Of a stretch of DNA of 64,000 nt, positions 36,909 through 44,916 are shown piece after piece. The DNA lies in contig NZ_CP060723.1 of NCBI RefSeq assembly GCF_014395225.1, positions 2,356,001 through 2,420,000 of the forward strand, given 5' to 3'. Within the stretch, counting starts at the first letter, position 1. The number at the start of each line of letters is the position of its first letter. The notes beneath the pieces are model-generated. The model worked only from the letters and a program-made list of their open reading frames with translations, did not search any database and had not been told where the DNA came from. This DNA comes from Pedobacter roseus. Lineage in GTDB: Bacteria > Bacteroidota > Bacteroidia > Sphingobacteriales > Sphingobacteriaceae. The translations under genes were made by a program, and so were the position numbers.

Positions 36909-37604
36909 TTATTTCTTTTTAAGGAATAGCCTAGCATATTTAAGGGCATGATCACTATCCTCTTCTCTAACCTTATAGCTTATTACCAGGCTGCTGTTGT
37001 CTGCCCAGGAATAACCGGTGATCATCATTTTATTGTAAGATAAACGTTGAGGCCTGGATAATCTTCCGCCCGTTACAGACGACAGGTAAATATCCTGTGT
37101 TGGTGGTTGAATATCAGCATGTTCCTCGTAAGGATTGAAGTTGGTGTAGCAAATTGTTTTCCCATCTGGCGATAGAACCGGAAGCCCGGCCAAAGTATCG
37201 GTTATTCCTGTTTTTTTGTTAATCAGGAGATAGTCCGTACTTTCATAAAGGTTCTTTTCTACCAGGTAACAATCTAAAAATTTAACCTGCCCCAGATAAT
37301 TGTGTCTTGTTCGGTCCTCATCATGCGGGACGCCTTTGTTATCTTTAAAAGTTATTTTTTTGCCATTGCTCAAAGGCAAAGCGATGATTCCATTGCTCCT
37401 TTTACTATTGGTATCAGGCGTAACTGTGATAGACTTCGATTTGAAGACCTCTCTAAAAGTAACAGCATTTATGGGCTTTATTTCTATGCTCCATTGTGTG
37501 ATAGCTTTATGCTTTTGTGCAAGGGAAGAATGAATATTACCCATTAAGAGCAAAAAGACCATAAGGGTAACTTTTTTTATCCGGTAGTGATTAGTTCTTA
37601 TCAT
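36909..37604 (-). CDS. Hypothetical secreted protein with a PD40-like segment
   Basis: I use ATG 37604 (231 residues), which overlaps the stop of the upstream gene by 14 bases and gives a good signal peptide (MIRTNHYRIKKVTLMVFLLL to SLAQ); starts at 37610 and 37625 are also possible. The mature part includes NGIIALPLSNGKKITFKD, LLINKKTGITDTLAGLPVLS, PDGKTICYTNFNPYEEHADI and ITGYSWADNSSLVISYKV, suggesting propeller-like blades (SPDGK). Function unknown. It is coupled to the small secreted gene 37591-37869. Confidence 0.6.
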   Translation of the reverse strand: MIRTNHYRIKKVTLMVFLLLMGNIHSSLAQKHKAITQWSIEIKPINAVTFREVFKSKSITVTPDTNSKRSNGIIALPLSNGKKITFKDNKGVPHDEDRTRHNYLGQVKFLDCYLVEKNLYESTDYLLINKKTGITDTLAGLPVLSPDGKTICYTNFNPYEEHADIQPPTQDIYLSSVTGGRLSRPQRLSYNKMMITGYSWADNSSLVISYKVREEDSDHALKYARLFLKKK

Positions 37605-37869
37605 TTGCATATAGAGCAATGGCACAATTCTGTGCCGTTAAAGTATTGCCAGTTAGCTGAACCTGTAAGGTAAACATGGTTGAAGGTAAAGTTGCGTGTT
37701 CAGGATTTTCGGTATATTCACATTCACCTGTCAGGTTGCCAGCTATACCTGTTACTGTACTGCCCACTAAATCAGTGTTATCGAAGTTGATAAAGGCCGG
37801 ACCTGCGTGTGCCATTTGGATTATCGTTGCCAATAGGAGTAAGGCAAGCAACATCATTTTTCTAAACAT
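37591..37869 (-). CDS. Small secreted protein, 92 residues
   Basis: Signal peptide MFRKMMLLALLLLATIIQMA-HAG with cleavage near residue 22, then about 70 residues with two Cys (GECEYTEN and AQNCAIAL) that could form a disulfide in the periplasm. The mature sequence looks like a small beta protein (AFINFDNTDLVGSTVTGIAG, TMFTLQVQLTGNTLTAQNCA). Not recognised. It overlaps the next gene by 14 bases, so the pair is co-translated. Confidence 0.55.
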   Translation of the reverse strand: MFRKMMLLALLLLATIIQMAHAGPAFINFDNTDLVGSTVTGIAGNLTGECEYTENPEHATLPSTMFTLQVQLTGNTLTAQNCAIALYANDKN

Positions 37870-38039
37870 TTCTTTTGAAGTTTTTTATGTTAATGAAGCA
37901 ACCTTTTTAATCGGGCCTAATGCGTTCAAGAATAAAATATCATCTGACTTGCAAAACTTTCTTGTTCAGGCTGATTATTAAAGCTAATACTTACCATTTT
38001 TTTTGGCGTAGACACCGTAAGTATATCGCTAAGAATTGA

Positions 38040-38522
38040 TCAATGCATACAACCAAACCATACAAAAGTCCGTTTTGTATAAGCATCAGGATAGAATTTT
38101 TTGATCTTTTTTAGCCTGTCAGCAGTTGTATCAGACCCTATATCAGATACCGCTGCAACCACGATGTAATAACCTTTGGCAAAACCTTTATAGGCGCTGG
38201 AATATTCTACCGAGATATAATTATCGTTAGCCGCTGCACCATCTCCACGCGCCTGGTAGGCGGGGAATTCATAACCGCTCTCTTTTGCATCATTAGGGCT
38301 TAGTGAAAGTCCGATTTCAGCATTGGGATGATTCTCACGAAGATCAAGTTTGGTTCCCATTCGGACTGCTGCCTGTTTAGCGGTCGCCAGCGCGTCGGCA
38401 TATTTCCTCGTACTTTTGAGGATCAGTATGTTTTTGGGGACTTCCACATTGTATTGTTCCTGTGCATCGGCGCCCAATACGAACAGGAAGAAAAAAGGAA
38501 AACAAAAAAGTAAGCGTTTCAT
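38040..38522 (-). CDS. Secreted protein of unknown function, 160 residues
   Basis: Signal peptide MKRLLFCFPFFFLFVLGADA ending near AQ. The mature part has alternating helices and strands (NILILKSTRKYADALATAKQ, AAVRMGTKLDLRENHPNA, YISVEYSSAYKGFAKGYYIV, VAAVSDIGSDTTADRLKKIK), and its plan, a helix that scans AxxxAKxAAxxxG followed by a strand reporting VVAAV and a lysine-rich helix, resembles a SPOR-like fold. This is an impression only. It lies in a cluster of small exported proteins. Confidence 0.55.
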   Translation of the reverse strand: MKRLLFCFPFFFLFVLGADAQEQYNVEVPKNILILKSTRKYADALATAKQAAVRMGTKLDLRENHPNAEIGLSLSPNDAKESGYEFPAYQARGDGAAANDNYISVEYSSAYKGFAKGYYIVVAAVSDIGSDTTADRLKKIKKFYPDAYTKRTFVWFGCMH

Positions 38523-38585
38523 TCTGTTTTACTGAAATTTAAATTATATCACTATAAAATTGATTCATATTTAAGCCATTGTTCA

Positions 38586-39026
38586 CTATTGAGTATATTT
38601 CACATCTACTTTCATCTGTGTATGATCTGTATTAAAATAAGGCAATGTTCCAACGGCTGTTGCTTTAAGTACATCATCTACATAGATATTTCCGGTAACA
38701 ACAGGATTTTCGCCTTTGAGCACAATATCGGCATATAGAGAAAGCGTAGTGGCCTTTTGCTGCGTTAAAGTTATTTCCTTTACCCAGATTTTATTTGCCA
38801 GTGTATCAAAGCTGTAGAAACCATTGTCCGTACCTGTGTACATTATCTTATTGTTTCCGTAACTATAGAAAGGATCTGCAGCACTGATTATCTCATATTT
38901 TATTTTAATTTTTTTAGCTGGAACAGGTGGTTCTGGAACCGGCAATGGATCGTCGGTATTTTTTTTACAGCTAAATATTAATGTGCATATAAACACGATA
39001 ATCATTTTAGCAGTTACAGATTTCAT
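38586..39026 (-). CDS. Lipoprotein of unknown function
   Basis: Start ATG 39026 gives MKSVTAKMIIVFICTLIFSC with the lipobox Cys at position 20, better than the longer frame to 39056. After KKNTDDP and a proline-rich linker (PLPVPEPPVPAKK) comes a compact beta domain (IKIKYEIISAADPFYSYGNN, KIWVKEITLTQQKATTLSLY, NPVVTGNIYVDDVLKATAVG) of about 110 residues. The pattern (Y-E-I-x-S, ...A-D-I-V-L-K...) recalls small Bacteroidota lipoproteins that carry a single immunoglobulin-like or transglutaminase-like beta sandwich. No function can be assigned. Confidence 0.6.
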   Translation of the reverse strand: MKSVTAKMIIVFICTLIFSCKKNTDDPLPVPEPPVPAKKIKIKYEIISAADPFYSYGNNKIMYTGTDNGFYSFDTLANKIWVKEITLTQQKATTLSLYADIVLKGENPVVTGNIYVDDVLKATAVGTLPYFNTDHTQMKVDVKYTQ

Positions 39027-39239
39027 ATACCCTGGCTTTTGGATTGGATTAATCAAAGTTTTCTTCTGATCGTTATGATCATTTAGTCAACAACAACCTT
39101 TTGTGTTTTTTGTTTTGTCATGCTTACTGACTAACTATTCCGCTGCAAGCCTAACCCTCTGATTTCGGGTCAAATTAACTATTCAATAAAATCCAAAAGT
39201 TAAAAAAGGTAGTTTAGCGATTGCTATACCTGTAAACAA

Positions 39240-39273
39240 GAATGCCTTGCAACTATTTAGGTTACAAGGCATT
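39240..39273 (-). terminator. Hairpin after tRNA-Lys
   Basis: AATGCCTTG-C-AAC and GTT-A-CAAGGCATT pair over 12 positions plus one internal mismatch around a 7-base loop, 14 bases past the tRNA 3-prime end on the minus strand. T-run weak. Confidence 0.65.
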
Positions 39274-39287
39274 TGTAATTTTGATTG

Positions 39288-39360
39288 TGATCCCGCTGGG
39301 ATTCGAACCCAGGACCACTACATTAAAAGTGTAATGCTCTACCAGCTGAGCTACGGAATC
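39288..39360 (-). tRNA. tRNA-Lys (anticodon TTT)
   Basis: On the minus strand the 73-base sequence folds as a complete cloverleaf. Acceptor stem GATTCCG pairs with CGGGATC (one G-T), D arm GCTCAGCTGGTAGAGC, anticodon stem with loop CTTTTAA giving anticodon TTT, T arm CTGGG-TTCGAAT-CCCAG and discriminator A. No CCA is encoded. It stands alone and is followed by a hairpin. A plus-strand frame through the tRNA (39247-39591) is only a shadow. Confidence 0.95.
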
Positions 39361-39551
39361 ATTTCCTTTTGTTTAAGGAGGTGCAAATATAGAGATTTAT
39401 CCTTTTTCTGCAAACATTTTTATGAAATGTTTTTGATGTTTTTTATGCCAGTTAAAATCAGCGGTTATAACTGGCTGATTCTAAATTTTGTAAGGCTGAA
39501 AATAATTTTAAAATTTATTTTTAATTCAATTGTTATTTCAAAAATCAGCCT

Positions 39552-40250
39552 TTATTTACTTGTTTTCGGGATAAAGTTTAAGAAAGATTGAAACTGTGCT
39601 TTATGTTTGTTTCTATCCAGTTTAAAATAAAATGCACCTCTCCGCGAGCTTGATTTGTCTTTATCCGTTTGTTTGATCAACAAACCACTTGCCGTAATCT
39701 TGCGGATAAAATTCCGGTTGTCAATCGGTGCGTCGTATACCTGTTCGTACAAAGCCTGCAATTGTGGTATGGTAAACCTTTTAGGCAAAAGCTCGAATAA
39801 AACAGGGTGGAGGGCTGCCTGATAACGGATTTTATCCATGGCTGCTTTTACCATTACATTATGGTCGAAAATTAATTCCGGAACTTCTTTAAGCTTAAAC
39901 CATTCTGCATGGTATTGATCATTGATCTGTTTGCTGTATTTATTGATGTCGATTAATGCAAAATACACCACAGAAACGGTACGCTCAATCGGGTCGCGGT
40001 CTGGACGGCCATAAGCATGTAACTGCTCCAGGTAAACATCATGTAAACCTGTCAATTCTAACAAGATCCGTTTGGCTGCTTCATCCAGATCTTCTTCTTC
40101 ACCAATAAAGCCGCCCATTAAACTCCACTTATCTTTGACTGGTTCTATTGCTCTTTTAATGACCAAAAGTTTCAGCTGATCACCGTCATAGCCAAAAATA
40201 ATGCAGTCTACTGCAACCAGAACAGGTTTTTGATTTAAATATTTTCCCAT
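39552..40250 (-). CDS. NrtR/AraR-type Nudix-related transcriptional regulator
   Basis: A 232-residue protein with an N-terminal Nudix fold (LVAVDCIIFGYDGDQLKLLV, KDKWSLMGGFIGEEEDLDEA) and a C-terminal winged helix (PKRFTIPQLQALYEQVYDAP, DNRNFIRKITASGLL). The Nudix box is degenerate: after GGFIGEEEDLDEAA it reads KRILLELTGL, so the catalytic RExxEE residues are lost. This matches the NrtR family, whose Bacteroides member AraR controls arabinose use by binding a sugar. The gene follows a HAD phosphatase by 2 bases and faces an aldose epimerase gene, so it may regulate them in response to a sugar. Confidence 0.82.
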   Translation of the reverse strand: MGKYLNQKPVLVAVDCIIFGYDGDQLKLLVIKRAIEPVKDKWSLMGGFIGEEEDLDEAAKRILLELTGLHDVYLEQLHAYGRPDRDPIERTVSVVYFALIDINKYSKQINDQYHAEWFKLKEVPELIFDHNVMVKAAMDKIRYQAALHPVLFELLPKRFTIPQLQALYEQVYDAPIDNRNFIRKITASGLLIKQTDKDKSSSRRGAFYFKLDRNKHKAQFQSFLNFIPKTSK

Positions 40251-40252
40251 TT

Positions 40253-40924
40253 TTAAAATAGCGTATTTAGTTTGGTATCGTTATAATCTTGAATATAACC
40301 CAGGATATTCGGATAACCTTCAAATTCTTCAATTGTATGTGTTGTGGTAAGTACAATACAAGGTATTTCTGCATTCAGTGCTGATTCTACACCTTTTGGT
40401 GCATCTTCAAAAACCAGACAATCTTTAGGCGCAACACCTAAAGCCGCTGCTGCCTTTAAAAAAGTTTCGGGGTCTGGTTTGCTTACCAATACATCATCAG
40501 CACTTACAATAGCATCCATATAATGACGGATATTAAGTCCATCAACCACAAAATCGATATTAAAAGGTATGGCTGCCGAGCCGATGGCCATTTGGATATT
40601 AGCATCTTTCGCACGCGCTAAAAAATCACTTAATCCATCAATTAAAGCCAGATGTGGCATATAACCCTGCTGATACCGTTTTTCCTTGTCGATCGAAAGT
40701 CGTTCAACTTCTTCCTGGCTAAACCTGTCGTTGCCAAAAACACGGGCCAAAACCTCATGGTTTTTACCGTACATTTCTTTTTTTACACTCTCGTAATCAA
40801 GTTCAGCACCTAAATCTTCCGTCATAATAGCATACCAGGCCAAAGTATGGTATTCCATATCATTGATCATGGTGCCATTTAAATCAAAAAGAAAAGCTTT
40901 AGGCCTGAAATTCAAATCGTACAT
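40253..40924 (-). CDS. HAD-superfamily sugar phosphatase / beta-phosphoglucomutase-like
   Basis: A 223-residue cap-type HAD protein: motif I FLFDLNGTMIND, a helical cap (YHTLAWYAIMTEDLGAELDY), motif II AIGSAAIPFN, motif III Lys (VSKPDPETFLKAAAALGVAP) and motif IV CLVFEDAPKGVESAL. The usual DLDGT is DLNGT (Asp14, Asn16), so the nucleophile is kept but the general acid/base Asp is an Asn, which should alter phosphoryl transfer. Known family roles: sugar phosphate phosphatase or phosphoglucomutase. It heads a two-gene unit with the Nudix regulator. Confidence 0.82.
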   Translation of the reverse strand: MYDLNFRPKAFLFDLNGTMINDMEYHTLAWYAIMTEDLGAELDYESVKKEMYGKNHEVLARVFGNDRFSQEEVERLSIDKEKRYQQGYMPHLALIDGLSDFLARAKDANIQMAIGSAAIPFNIDFVVDGLNIRHYMDAIVSADDVLVSKPDPETFLKAAAALGVAPKDCLVFEDAPKGVESALNAEIPCIVLTTTHTIEEFEGYPNILGYIQDYNDTKLNTLF

Positions 40925-40997
40925 ACAGCTGCTAAATTATGTGATTTTTTTTACTGTAGATAATCATCATTAATATTAGCTTAACAATAATTATAAT

Positions 40998-41013
40998 CGT
41001 TACAATAACGTTA
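40998..41013. promoter_or_regulatory. Candidate operator between the HAD and galM genes
   Basis: Overlapping palindromes CGTTACAATAACG (40998-41010) and TAACGTTA (41006-41013) in the 192-base divergent region. The position, between the regulator operon and the epimerase gene, fits autoregulated control by the Nudix regulator, but no binding motif is proven. Confidence 0.35.
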
Positions 41014-41116
41014 ATTATTTTTACTACTTTAGCTTTAACCAAAAATAAATTTAAACAGAGCCAATACCACTTTTGCAGACATTGCAGAGTCTCGTTTAAG
41101 CTCAAATTTTAAACAG

Positions 41117-42286
41117 ATGAAAAAAATATTCCTTAAGGCTTTGCCCTTCGCTACACTGTGTTTAACCATAGCTTTCACCTCCTGTAATCCAAAATCGGAT
41201 AAAGGAAGCCAGGCAACTGAACAAACCGACTCTTTAAAATATTCCGCAACCATCGATGGCAAAAGTGTTAAACTATACACCTTAACAAACAAACAGGGTG
41301 CTTCAGTTTCCATCACCAATTACGGAGGCAGGATTGTTTCGTTAATGGTGCCGGATAAAAATAATAAATTAACCGATGTAGTACTAGGTTATGATAGTCT
41401 TGGCGCTTACCGTAAAAAAGGCGAGCCGTTTTTTGGGGCACTGATTGGCAGATACGGGAACCGTATAGGCAAAGGAAAATTTACTCTGGATGGAAAAGAA
41501 TATAGCTTACAGCTTAATGATGGCGTAAATACTTTACATGGCGGCAATGATGGTTTCTTCTCGAAGGTTTGGGATGCCAAACAGGATGGACAAAAACTGG
41601 AGTTGAGTTATGTTTCTAATGATGGAGAAGCAGGTTATCCGGGCAAACTGGACGTTAAAGTAACTTATACGCTAACGGATGACAATGCTTTACAGATTGA
41701 TTACCTGGCTACGACAGATAAAGCAACCGTTGTGAACTTAACCAACCACGCTTATTTTAACCTGAACGGAGAAGGAAACAATACCATTCTTGATCACGAA
41801 CTAACGATAGATGCAAATGCTTATACCCCTGTAGATTCTACCTTGATTCCTACAGGCAAACTGCAGCCAGTAGCCGGTACTGCTTTCGACTTTAACAAAG
41901 CAAAAACCATCGGCAAATCAATCGAAGAAAATGACCAGCAATTAAAATTCGGGAAAGGTTACGACCACAATTTTGTGTTGACCCACCACGATGGCAAAAC
42001 GCCGGTGGCGATTGTTAAAAGTCCGGTTTCAGGAATAACATTGGAAGTTTATACTGTTGAGCCCGGATTACAGTTTTACAGCGGTAACTTTTTAACGGGT
42101 GCAGATAAAGATGGTAAAGGCGGGAAATCTTATCCTCACCGTTCAGCTTTTTGTTTGGAAACGCAACACTTTCCTGATGCGCCAAACCATGCGAATTTTG
42201 CTTCAACAGTGCTTAAGCCAGGTGAAACGTATAAAACAAGTACCACTTATAAGTTTTTGAACGCGCCAGTTAAGAAAGTTGACTAA
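41117..42286 (+). CDS. galM: Aldose 1-epimerase (galactose mutarotase), lipoprotein form
   Basis: Interconverts alpha and beta anomers of aldoses. The 389-residue product starts with a lipoprotein signal (MKKIFLKALPFATLCLTIAF, TSC with Cys23), so it acts in the periplasm or at the outer membrane, unlike the soluble Escherichia coli GalM. Family motifs: GASVSITNYGGRIVSLMVPD, YGNRIGKGKFTLDGKEY, LHGGNDGFFSKVWDA, NLTNHAYFNLNGEG with the catalytic His, DHNFVL and PGLQFYSGNFL with the nearby base Glu (VEPGLQ). Likely controlled by the divergent Nudix regulator. Confidence 0.92.
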   Translation: MKKIFLKALPFATLCLTIAFTSCNPKSDKGSQATEQTDSLKYSATIDGKSVKLYTLTNKQGASVSITNYGGRIVSLMVPDKNNKLTDVVLGYDSLGAYRKKGEPFFGALIGRYGNRIGKGKFTLDGKEYSLQLNDGVNTLHGGNDGFFSKVWDAKQDGQKLELSYVSNDGEAGYPGKLDVKVTYTLTDDNALQIDYLATTDKATVVNLTNHAYFNLNGEGNNTILDHELTIDANAYTPVDSTLIPTGKLQPVAGTAFDFNKAKTIGKSIEENDQQLKFGKGYDHNFVLTHHDGKTPVAIVKSPVSGITLEVYTVEPGLQFYSGNFLTGADKDGKGGKSYPHRSAFCLETQHFPDAPNHANFASTVLKPGETYKTSTTYKFLNAPVKKVD

Positions 42287-42309
42287 TACCTTTGGTAAAA
42301 TTTCAAACA

Positions 42310-42346
42310 AAAAAAAGCAAGACTAGATGTCTTGCTTTTTTTGTTT
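42310..42346. terminator. Bidirectional terminator between galM and the lldD-type gene
   Basis: AAAAAAGCAAGAC and GTCTTGCTTTTTT arms around a 5-base loop, with A-run before and T7 after. Confidence 0.88.
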
Positions 42347-42362
42347 ATTTATAAATTCCTTT

Positions 42363-43532
42363 TTAAGTGTTTAATAACCGATCAGGAAATTGTGTAATAT
42401 TCTCAATGGTTAATTGTTGCATAATCTGGTATAAATGAGTTTTGAACATATTGATGGTATGGTCGCCTCCTTCATTTCCTAATGCACCAACTCCATACAT
42501 AAAAGGCCGGCCCATAAAGTTGAATTCAGACCCAACGGTGTGTGCTCTTGCTAAATCAACACCTGAACGAATACCACCATCTAACATAATCTTCAATTTT
42601 GACTTGTAAGCATCATTTCCCGCGAGTTTAATTAAAGAATTAATCGATGATTCACCCGCATCAATTTGTCGTCCACCGTGATTCGAAACAATCACCCCAT
42701 CAGCACCGATTTGGATAGCAGCCTGCATGTCTTCATCAGTCGCAATTCCCTTCAGTACTAAAGGTCCTTTCCAAAGATCACGAATGGCAGAAACCTTTTC
42801 AATATCAACCTTACCGGTAAATGTTTTGTTCATGAACTGTCCCAGTTGCGACATGTCCATTCCTTTTTCCATGTAAGGCTTTAAGGTGGCAAATGATGGA
42901 ATTCCGTGTTGCAGGGTTTTAATTCCCCACAGCGGACGGGCAAAAGCCTGCAGGATATTGTTGATTGACATTTTTGGTGGAATAGATAAGCCACTCTTAA
43001 TTTCTTTATATCGTAAGCCAAATGCAGGCACATCTACCAGAACCACTAATACCGGACATTCGACAGCTTTTAAACGATTTAAGATATCATCTCTCAGGCT
43101 ATTTTCCGTAGGATGGTATAACTGAAACCAGGCTTTTCCTTCTGATACTTCTGCAATTCGTTCGATACTACTGGTAGATACGGTACTTAAGGTATAAGGA
43201 ATATCGGCTTTAGCGGCTGCCTTAGCTAAAATTTCGGGTGCATTGGGCCACATCAAACCCTGCAAACCAATCGGGGATATCCCAAATGGAGCACTGTATT
43301 TACGACCAAAAAGCTCGACTGACATGTCGATATCTCCACCAACACGTAAGTAATTCGGTTTTAAGTAAATATTATCAAAGTCGCTCTCGTTTCGCGATAA
43401 ATTAAGTCCCTCATTACAGCCCCCTTCCAGGTAGTCAAAAGCAAATTTAGGAATCCTCGATTTTGCCTTTATTCTTAAGTCGGCTACAGAAGGGAATTGT
43501 GGGTTATAAGGGAATGTAATCTTTTTACTCAT
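42363..43532 (-). CDS. lldD: FMN-dependent alpha-hydroxy-acid dehydrogenase (LldD-like)
   Basis: A 389-residue enzyme of the glycolate-oxidase/L-lactate-dehydrogenase family, which oxidises L-2-hydroxy acids and passes electrons to quinones. Family marks: FAFDYLEGGCNEGLNLSRNE, PFGISPIGLQGLMWPNAPEI, TLSTVSTSSIERIAE, GPLVLKGIATDEDMQAAIQI, GADGVIVSNHGGRQIDAGES with the catalytic His-Gly-Gly-Arg, and IMLDGGIRSGVDLARAHTVG. In this context the substrate is probably the L-lactate released from L-fucose, which the Xanthomonas-type pathway yields with pyruvate. It lies 221 bases from the fucose operon, with a repeat element between, so it may be a separate transcript. Confidence 0.88.
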   Translation of the reverse strand: MSKKITFPYNPQFPSVADLRIKAKSRIPKFAFDYLEGGCNEGLNLSRNESDFDNIYLKPNYLRVGGDIDMSVELFGRKYSAPFGISPIGLQGLMWPNAPEILAKAAAKADIPYTLSTVSTSSIERIAEVSEGKAWFQLYHPTENSLRDDILNRLKAVECPVLVVLVDVPAFGLRYKEIKSGLSIPPKMSINNILQAFARPLWGIKTLQHGIPSFATLKPYMEKGMDMSQLGQFMNKTFTGKVDIEKVSAIRDLWKGPLVLKGIATDEDMQAAIQIGADGVIVSNHGGRQIDAGESSINSLIKLAGNDAYKSKLKIMLDGGIRSGVDLARAHTVGSEFNFMGRPFMYGVGALGNEGGDHTINMFKTHLYQIMQQLTIENITQFPDRLLNT

Positions 43533-43658
43533 ATTTAAATATTGTATTGGTCAGGTTCTATTTTAAAAAGCGAAAACTAATATTTTATATTATATTTTCC
43601 ATCCTGCTCTATCTGCTATTTGTATTTATCGTTCTATATTGGATATCATTACTGGTTT

Positions 43659-43752
43659 GCGCTCGTTTCCAAACGAGTGCAGAAATAGCAAAACGATTAT
43701 ATCATTATAAACGATAAGATATTCAACACTCGTTGGAAACGAGCGTTAGCGC
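43659..43752. repeat. CTCGTTTCC palindrome pair
   Basis: CTCGTTTCCAAACGAG (43661-43676 region) and CTCGTTGGAAACGAG (43729-43743 region) are each palindromic and inverted relative to each other (GCGCTCGTTTCC outward; GGAAACGAGCGTTAGCGC). They enclose about 46 AT-rich bases. The layout is like a REP pair, and the core TCGTnTCCnACGA resembles the hairpins at 51164 and 51273. Confidence 0.6.
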
Positions 43753-43753
43753 G

Positions 43754-44575
43754 TTAAAGCTTATAAAAAGTTTTTGCATTATCGCCGAAAATTGATTTCC
43801 TTTCATTTTCACTGAATCTTTCTGTGTATTTGTTCACTAAATTAAACCAATCCTGATAAGGCCTGCTGATCAGCATGACCGGCCAGTCGCTGCCATACAT
43901 GATTCTTTCATAACCGAAATGTTCAAACACCACATCAAAACAGTTAAAAAGCTCTTTCTCTGTCCAGTTTTTCCAGTCGGCTTCAGCCAACAAACCAGAT
44001 ACCTTGCAACTCACATTTGGGTTTGAAGCCAATATTTTAATATTTGCGGCCCAGGCGTTCAAATCCTGGCTTTTAACATCCGGTTTGCCACAATGATCCA
44101 ATACAAATGGCTGATCTGGAATCTGGTCAACCATTTTGATAATATCTGGCAACTGATTGTGATAGCACAACAAATCGTACGTGTAATTGTATTTTTTTAA
44201 AAGATTAACGCCGGCAATAAATTTTTCATTCAAAATAAATTCCGAATTTTCTGCCTGTAAAATGTGTCGCCAGCCTTTAATACTTTTGAAATTGCTCCAA
44301 TAGCTTAAACGTTCATCCAAATTGGGATTAAGCAGATCTACCCAGCCCACAATGCCTTTTATAACTTCGTTCTGCTCGGCGAGTCTCAGCAGAAAATGAT
44401 TTTCATCTTCTGATTGATTCGCCTGCACCGCAATACACCCGGTAATCTGAAGATCATTATAAACCCTCAAAAGGTTCTTCGGAGAAAAATCTTTACGGAT
44501 CGCCATCATCTCTTCATTGATCCAGCTATCCCTAACCGGATCAAAATTCCAAAAATGCACGTGAGTATCAATCAT
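43754..44575 (-). CDS. Amidohydrolase, probable L-fucono-1,5-lactonase
   Basis: A 273-residue metal-dependent amidohydrolase of the amidohydro_2 group (COG3618) that includes L-fuconolactonase and L-rhamnonolactonase. Marks: N-terminal MIDTHVHFWNF with the HxH metal site, GIVGWVDLLNPNLDERL, FVLDHCGKPDV with the His pair, VSCKVSGLLAEADW and MYGSDWPVML with the last metal Asp. It would open the lactone formed by a sugar dehydrogenase. Neighbouring mutarotase, FAH and SDR genes favour fucose; rhamnose lactone would also fit. It lies 10 bases after the mutarotase. Confidence 0.82.
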   Translation of the reverse strand: MIDTHVHFWNFDPVRDSWINEEMMAIRKDFSPKNLLRVYNDLQITGCIAVQANQSEDENHFLLRLAEQNEVIKGIVGWVDLLNPNLDERLSYWSNFKSIKGWRHILQAENSEFILNEKFIAGVNLLKKYNYTYDLLCYHNQLPDIIKMVDQIPDQPFVLDHCGKPDVKSQDLNAWAANIKILASNPNVSCKVSGLLAEADWKNWTEKELFNCFDVVFEHFGYERIMYGSDWPVMLISRPYQDWFNLVNKYTERFSENERKSIFGDNAKTFYKL

Positions 44576-44585
44576 AAAAAAGCGT

Positions 44586-44915
44586 TTAGAGTTTAAATAT
44601 CTGATCCATTAAGATCCATTTTTCGCCTGGTTTTGCACCTGGCAAAGCCTGTTGGAATTTCCACATTAAAGTTTCCCATTCCTGCACTTTTGGATTGGCC
44701 AAATCAGCTTTTGCTTTTTCATCAAACGAGAAGCTTTCGTTAACCTCCATAATCATAAATAACCGGTTACCAAGGAGATATATTTCCAGGTTTTCGATGC
44801 CTGAAGAACTTATGCTTTCTTTAACCTCCGGCCAAACCGATTGATGGTACTGCTTATATTCTTCTATCAGCTTTTCGTCATTTACAAGATCGAGTGTAAG
44901 GCAGTATCTTTTCAT
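44586..44915 (-). CDS. L-rhamnose/L-fucose mutarotase family protein
   Basis: A 109-residue protein starting at ATG 44915 (MKRYCLTLDLVNDEKLIEEY); the longer frame to 44981 would overlap the FAH gene by 65 bases. Features of the RhaM family: YHQSVWPEVKESISSSGIEN with the conserved His, LEIYLLGNRLFMIMEV and KVQEWETLMWKFQQALPGAK. It speeds anomer exchange of a 6-deoxy sugar. With fuconolactonase and FAH genes around it, L-fucose is the probable substrate. Only one base separates it from the FAH stop. Confidence 0.88.
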   Translation of the reverse strand: MKRYCLTLDLVNDEKLIEEYKQYHQSVWPEVKESISSSGIENLEIYLLGNRLFMIMEVNESFSFDEKAKADLANPKVQEWETLMWKFQQALPGAKPGEKWILMDQIFKL

Positions 44916-44916
44916 G

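Noticed and set aside
39247..39591. Plus-strand frame of 114 codons
   Set aside because: It runs antisense through tRNA-Lys (the GIRTQD wording is typical of tRNA shadows) and has no homology-like sequence.
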